DNA of 25,240 nt from JALYRV01 sp035512575 (GTDB lineage: Bacteria > Acidobacteriota > Vicinamibacteria > Vicinamibacterales > SCN-69-37): the NCBI GenBank assembly GCA_035512575.1, contig DATKDT010000106.1:1-25240 (forward strand), given 5' to 3'. The notes beneath the pieces are model-generated. The model did not search any database. It was not told the DNA's origin and worked only from the letters and a program-made list of their open reading frames with translations. Below are positions 21,870-25,240 of this stretch, piece by piece (position 1 is the stretch's first letter; the number at the start of each line of letters is the position of its first letter). The position numbers were made by a program, and so were the translations under genes.

Positions 21870-23044
21870 GGCGTGATCTGCCCGAGGAAGCTGGTGCCGT
21901 GGTCGAGCGGGCCGACGCCGAAGACGTCGGCGATGGTCTGGCCGAGATCGGCGAAGGTCGAGCGCGTGCCCAGGTCGACGCCGCGTCTGACGTGCTCGCC
22001 CCATGCGAACACCGGCACGTACTCGCGCGAATGATCGGTGCTCGGCGTGGTCGGGTCGTTGCCGTGGTCGGCGGTCACGATCAGCAGGTCGTCGCCGTGC
22101 AGCAGCGGCAGCAGATTGGTGAGCCGCGCGTCGAAGCGCTCGAGGTTGGCGGCGTAGCCTTCCACGTCGTTGCGGTGGCCGTAGAGCGTATCGAAGTCCA
22201 CCAGGTTCGCGAAAATGAGGCCGCGATCGAGCTTCCCGGCCTCGTGTTTGATCGCGTCCATGCCCTCCTCGTCGGACGCCGTGTGCACGGCGCCCCAGAT
22301 GCCGCGGCCCGCGAAGAGATCCTGGATCTTGCCGATGGCCATCACCGGAATGCCGGCGTCGTGCAGGCGGTCGAGCAGCGTCGGCGCGTGCGGCGTCAGC
22401 GCGTAGTCGCGTCGGTTGGCGGTGCGCACCCAGGCACCCGGCCGGCCGATGAACGGTCGCGCAATCACGCGGCCGATGCCGCGCCCCGTGCCCGCGAGCT
22501 CGAAGGCCATCTCGCACCACTCGTACAGCTGCGCGATCGGCACCACGTCTTCGTGCGCGGCAATCTGGAACACGCTGTCGGCCGACGTATAGACGATCGG
22601 CCGGCCCGTGGCGACATGCTCGGCACCGAGCTCCTCGATGATGCCCGTGCCCGACGCGGCCTTGTTGGCGAGCACCTTGCGGCCGATCCGCGATTCGAAC
22701 GCCTCGATCATGTCCTGCGGGAAGCCGTCGGGGAACACGGGAAACGGGCGGTCGAGCACCAGCCCGGCCATCTCCCAGTGCCCGGTCACCGAGTCCTTCC
22801 CGGGCGACTGCTCCGCCATGCGGCCGTAGGACGCGGCAATGGCCGGCGGCTCGCTCGCGTCGAGCGCGACGAGCCGGCCCAGGCCGAACGACCGCAGCGT
22901 GGGCACCTTCAACGGGCGCACGCGGGCGATGTTGCCCACGGTGTTGCTGCCCTCGTCGCCGTACGCGGCGGCGTCGGGCAATTCGCCGATGCCGACGCTG
23001 TCCATGACGATCAGAATGACGCGGGAAAAGGGTGACGATGCCAT
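21866..23044 (-). CDS. deoB: Phosphopentomutase
   Basis: DeoB interconverts (deoxy)ribose-1-phosphate and -5-phosphate in nucleoside salvage. The 392-residue alkaline-phosphatase-fold protein starts VILIVMDSVGIGELPDAAAYGDEGSNT. Metal ligands and the phosphothreonine loop are visible in GKDSVTGHWEM, DFDTLYGHRNDVEGYA and VTADHGNDPTTPSTDHSREYVP. ATG 23044 overlaps the miaA stop (TGATG). It pairs sensibly with dgt, which releases deoxynucleosides. No phosphorylase is nearby. Confidence 0.96.
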   Translation of the reverse strand: MASSPFSRVILIVMDSVGIGELPDAAAYGDEGSNTVGNIARVRPLKVPTLRSFGLGRLVALDASEPPAIAASYGRMAEQSPGKDSVTGHWEMAGLVLDRPFPVFPDGFPQDMIEAFESRIGRKVLANKAASGTGIIEELGAEHVATGRPIVYTSADSVFQIAAHEDVVPIAQLYEWCEMAFELAGTGRGIGRVIARPFIGRPGAWVRTANRRDYALTPHAPTLLDRLHDAGIPVMAIGKIQDLFAGRGIWGAVHTASDEEGMDAIKHEAGKLDRGLIFANLVDFDTLYGHRNDVEGYAANLERFDARLTNLLPLLHGDDLLIVTADHGNDPTTPSTDHSREYVPVFAWGEHVRRGVDLGTRSTFADLGQTIADVFGVGPLDHGTSFLGQITP

Positions 23045-23985
23045 CAGGGGCGGCCGGCGCGAGCGGCGATGTCGGACATCGCGTTCAGGGCTGTCTGCAG
23101 CGTGTCGTCGCGCTCACCCGCCGCCGGAATCCACGTCAGGTTAGGCTCTTTGCGGAACCAAATCAACTGGCGCCGCGCATAGCGCAGGTTTTCCTGCACG
23201 ATCAGCGCCCGGGTCGCCGGCTCGTCGCGCACGCCGTCGAGCATCTCCAGCACCTGCCGGTAGACCAGGCCGCTGAAGGCATGCGCATCGCGCGGCACGC
23301 CGGCGGCAAGCAGCCCCTGGATCTCGCCGACGATGCCGCGGGCGAACTGGTCGTCCACGCGGCGCGCCACGCGGCCGGCAATCAGCGCGCGATCGGGCTC
23401 GAGCGCAATGGCCGCCGGCACGAATTCGGGCAGCGGCTTCTCGGTGGCGTCGAAGTGGGCCGTCAGCGGCTGCCCCGTGAGCAGATAGACCTCGAGGGCG
23501 CGCACCATCCGCTTGGTGTCGCGCGGCTGGATGCGCCGCGCCGAGGCCGGGTCGACGCGCGCGAGCCATCGGTGCAGGCGTTCCGGGTCGCCGCGCTCGG
23601 CGACGGCATGCAGCCGGTCGCGCATGGACACATCGCGCGCGGGGCCGGGAAACAGGCCCCGCGTCAGGGCGCGGTAGTAGAAGCCGGTGCCGCCGACCAC
23701 GATGGGCAGGCGGCCGCGGGCGTGGATGTCGCGCACGGCACGCGCCGCGTCGGCCGCATAGCGCGCGGCCGTATAGGTCTCGGTGGGATCGGCAATGTCG
23801 ATCAGATAATGCGGAATGCCGTGCCGATCGGCGGGCGCGACCTTGTCGGTGCCGATGTCGAGGCCGCGGTAGACGGCCGTCGAGTCGCAGTTGACGATCT
23901 CGCCGCCGAGCCGCGCGGCCAGCGCGAGCCCGAGCGCGCTCTTGCCTGACGCCGTGGGGCCGAGAATCGCGACGAAGCGCTTCAC
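23044..23985 (-). CDS. miaA: tRNA dimethylallyltransferase
   Basis: MiaA adds the dimethylallyl group to A37 of tRNAs reading UNN codons. The 313-residue protein has the P-loop GPTASGKS (residues 9-16), the DIGTDK motif, VVGGTGFYYRALTRGLFPGP, and the RRIQPRDTKRMVRALEVY helix. The usual DSxQVY substrate motif reads DSTAVY (34-39), so the conserved Gln is Ala here; I recall this in related acidobacterial enzymes. GTG 23985 overlaps the stop of an upstream 27-codon ORF in GTGA. Confidence 0.95.
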   Translation of the reverse strand: MKRFVAILGPTASGKSALGLALAARLGGEIVNCDSTAVYRGLDIGTDKVAPADRHGIPHYLIDIADPTETYTAARYAADAARAVRDIHARGRLPIVVGGTGFYYRALTRGLFPGPARDVSMRDRLHAVAERGDPERLHRWLARVDPASARRIQPRDTKRMVRALEVYLLTGQPLTAHFDATEKPLPEFVPAAIALEPDRALIAGRVARRVDDQFARGIVGEIQGLLAAGVPRDAHAFSGLVYRQVLEMLDGVRDEPATRALIVQENLRYARRQLIWFRKEPNLTWIPAAGERDDTLQTALNAMSDIAARAGRP

Positions 23986-24065
23986 GCGAACACGCGCACG
24001 AGCATCAGGATGAGCGCGATCGTGGCTATGAGGATCAGGCCCCGCTGCTGTGCCCGGGTGAACAT
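23982..24065 (-). CDS. Possible 27-residue single-pass membrane microprotein
   Basis: ATG 24065 to TGA 23982 encodes MFTRAQQRGLILIATIALIL followed by MLVRVFA. After a basic N-terminus (R4, R8) there is one hydrophobic helix, residues ~9-23, then a second basic spot, R24. The stop overlaps the miaA GTG (GTGA), as between real genes elsewhere in this operon. There is no SD, and the start lies right after the TGATYTGY array. I know no family. A chance hydrophobic ORF cannot be ruled out. Confidence 0.4.
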   Translation of the reverse strand: MFTRAQQRGLILIATIALILMLVRVFA

Positions 24066-24069
24066 ATAG

Positions 24070-24117
24070 ATCAACAAATCAACAGATCAGCAGATCAGCA
24101 GATCAGCAGATCAACAA
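24070..24117 (-). repeat. 8-bp tandem repeat, six units (TGATYTGY on minus)
   Basis: Six contiguous units read ATCARCAR on the plus strand, i.e. TGATYTGY on the minus strand. A partial seventh unit contains the TGA stop of the TonB-like gene. Because 8 is not a multiple of three, the array places TGA in all frames. It separates the TonB-like gene from the microprotein/miaA. Confidence 0.85.
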
Positions 24118-24118
24118 A

Positions 24119-25021
24119 TCACCGAGGCCGTTCGTTGTAGAAGAACGTCACCGTGAAGAGCACCCTGTCGTCCGGGTACTCGGGCGGCAGCCGCAGCGTG
24201 GGATTCGACTGGACGAGCGCCTGAAACGCCGCCGTGTTGAACGCGCCGATGTCGGAAGGCTTCACGGTCTTCAGGTCGCTGATGCGGCCGTCGCGGTGCA
24301 CGTAGAACGTCAGCACCACCCTTCCCCGCATCGTCATGGCCGCGTACGGGATCAGCCAGTTGCGCTTGACCTGCGCGACGAAGCGCGTCAGCCAGGGGCC
24401 GAAGTCGACACCCTTGCTGTCGAAGCTGATGTGCGGGTCGTCGAGATTCGGGCCGCCGGTCGGATTGTCGAAGCGCTCGCGCTTGATCAGCTGATCGATG
24501 TTGCGCAGCGATTCGCCGATCCCTCCGGACGCGGGCGGCGTTTCGGCGGGACGCCGAATCGGCGCGCCGGCGCCGTTGGACGACACGGGAGGCGCGGGCG
24601 GCGACGGCGAGGGCGGCGCGGGCGTGGCCGGGCCGCGCGCCGGCTCGGCAGGCGTACCGTCGAGCATGTCGGCGCTGTTGCCGCGCGACATGGGCATGTC
24701 GTTGGCCGGCTGTGAGGCGCGCTCGGGCGACGCCGCGCGGCGATCCAGATCGGACGCCACACGCGGCCGCTCAGGGGGCGGCGACGGGCGCGGCGTGGCC
24801 TCCACGAGCATGAACGGCAGCGAGCGCTCGTCCCGGGCCTGCACCGGCACGGCGCCGTCGGGCACGGCCTGCGCGAACCACCGCGTGTCGGGCATCGCGA
24901 GCATGACGATCACGAGGATCGCGTGGACGAGCAGCGACGTAAGGACAGCCTCGCGGCGGGAGATGGCACTCCCGACGCCGTCCAGCTCATCATGACGGCC
25001 GTCGATATCGAAAAAAGACAC
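24119..25021 (-). CDS. TonB-like energy-transducer protein
   Basis: This 300-residue protein has TonB architecture. A cytoplasmic N-terminus is followed by one transmembrane helix (residues ~25-43) that contains S29-x3-H33, the Ser/His spacing of the TonB membrane helix. A long Pro/Ala/Arg-rich periplasmic spacer (about 70-185) comes next. The C-terminal TonB-type domain (about 210-297) reads FVAQVKRNWLIPYAAMTMRGRVVLTFYVHRDGRISDLK and ends RVLFTVTFFYNERPR. It would couple the proton motive force through ExbBD to an outer-membrane receptor, or serve a TolA-like role; no exbBD is in the window. GTG 25021 is used. The stop is in the 8-bp array. Confidence 0.8.
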   Translation of the reverse strand: MSFFDIDGRHDELDGVGSAISRREAVLTSLLVHAILVIVMLAMPDTRWFAQAVPDGAVPVQARDERSLPFMLVEATPRPSPPPERPRVASDLDRRAASPERASQPANDMPMSRGNSADMLDGTPAEPARGPATPAPPSPSPPAPPVSSNGAGAPIRRPAETPPASGGIGESLRNIDQLIKRERFDNPTGGPNLDDPHISFDSKGVDFGPWLTRFVAQVKRNWLIPYAAMTMRGRVVLTFYVHRDGRISDLKTVKPSDIGAFNTAAFQALVQSNPTLRLPPEYPDDRVLFTVTFFYNERPR

Positions 25022-25042
25022 GGGGGTCGATCGAGTTTAGCA

Positions 25043-25100
25043 GGCTCAAGGCTCAAGGCTCAGGGCTTTGGGCCTGAGCCCTGAGCCCTGAGTCCTGAGC
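25043..25100. repeat. 7-bp tandem repeat in inverted arrangement between ubiE and the TonB-like gene
   Basis: Four GGCTCAA-type units (25043-25070, the last degenerate) are followed by four CCTGAGC-type units (25073-25100) in inverse orientation. The array folds into a hairpin with a perfect 8-bp core (GGCTCAGG 25057-25064, CCTGAGCC 25073-25080). It may terminate ubiE transcription. Confidence 0.8.
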
Positions 25101-25103
25101 CCT

Positions 25104-25240
25104 TCAGAGCTCAGCCACGTACAGATAGACGATCCCCATCGTCAAAGGGACGGCGCGGACGTTACGGAAGCCCGCTTTGCGCATTTCGTCGGCGAAGGCC
25201 TCGGGCGTGGGGAAACGCTCGACGGAGGCCGGCAGGTACG
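25104..25240 (-). CDS. ubiE: C-terminus of demethylmenaquinone/ubiquinone methyltransferase UbiE, cut by window edge
   Basis: The last 44 codons of a class I SAM methyltransferase are present: LPASVERFPTPEAFADEMRK, then AGFRNVRAVPLTMGIVYLYVAEL. This is the standard UbiE/MenG ending, in which the chain closes on the SFP-like and GI(V/A)xLY strand. It methylates demethylmenaquinone or the ubiquinone precursor. The 5' part is outside the window, so the call rests on a short piece. Confidence 0.75.
   Translation of the reverse strand, partial: YLPASVERFPTPEAFADEMRKAGFRNVRAVPLTMGIVYLYVAEL

Noticed and set aside
24070..24117. CRISPR array
   Set aside because: The 8-bp units are contiguous with no spacers.

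Overview
The window is about 25 kb of very GC-rich bacterial chromosome from a diderm (an LptE lipoprotein and a TonB-type protein are present). The C-terminal piece of an ADOP/MacB-type permease, the style of the proteins, the yceD-rpmF-plsX-fab-etf gene order and abundant small intergenic palindromes suggest an acidobacterium, possibly a Vicinamibacteria-like lineage. That placement is inference from style, not from a marker gene. Almost everything is conserved housekeeping. I see no CRISPR array, prophage, complete transposase gene, rRNA or tRNA.

Layout. Positions 1-2469 (+) hold the 3' nine tenths of alaS. A secreted lytic transglycosylase (2610-3308, +) and a DinB/maleylpyruvate isomerase-type protein (3360-4202, +) follow. 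A TerB-like protein (4271-4798, -) is convergent to the DinB gene and divergent from an Hsp15-like S4 protein (4814-5209, +). rpsT (5314-5586, +) faces the leuS-lptE-holA operon (9644 down to 5639, -). Upstream of leuS is a class II histone-deacetylase-like hydrolase (9667-10590, -). Positions 10623-11925 are eroded: the C-terminal half of an ADOP-type permease abuts a receiver domain that lacks its end. A DUF374 acyltransferase and ETF:quinone oxidoreductase follow (11955-14320, -), then a divergent small lipoprotein (14382-14918, +).

From 25240 down to 14925 nearly everything is on the minus strand: ubiE (partial), a TonB-like protein, an unreported 27-codon membrane ORF, miaA, deoB and dgt. 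A perfect TATAAT then precedes yceD-rpmF-plsX-fabG-acpP-fabF-etfB-etfA. This couples phospholipid and fatty acid synthesis to acyl-CoA oxidation: EtfAB pass electrons to ETF-QO and then to quinone made with the help of UbiE. fabH and fabD are missing from the fab block.

The most interesting signal is not a gene. The window carries several families of small palindromic or short-unit tandem repeats, and they sit on the ends of genes. The stop codons of the TerB-like gene, rpsT, holA, ETF-QO, fabG and the TonB-like gene all lie inside such repeats. Two repeats appear to have entered coding sequence in frame, in etfB and etfA. The etfB element and the one after ETF-QO are the same length and architecture and differ by paired changes that preserve the stem. 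I found no convincing new multi-gene system.
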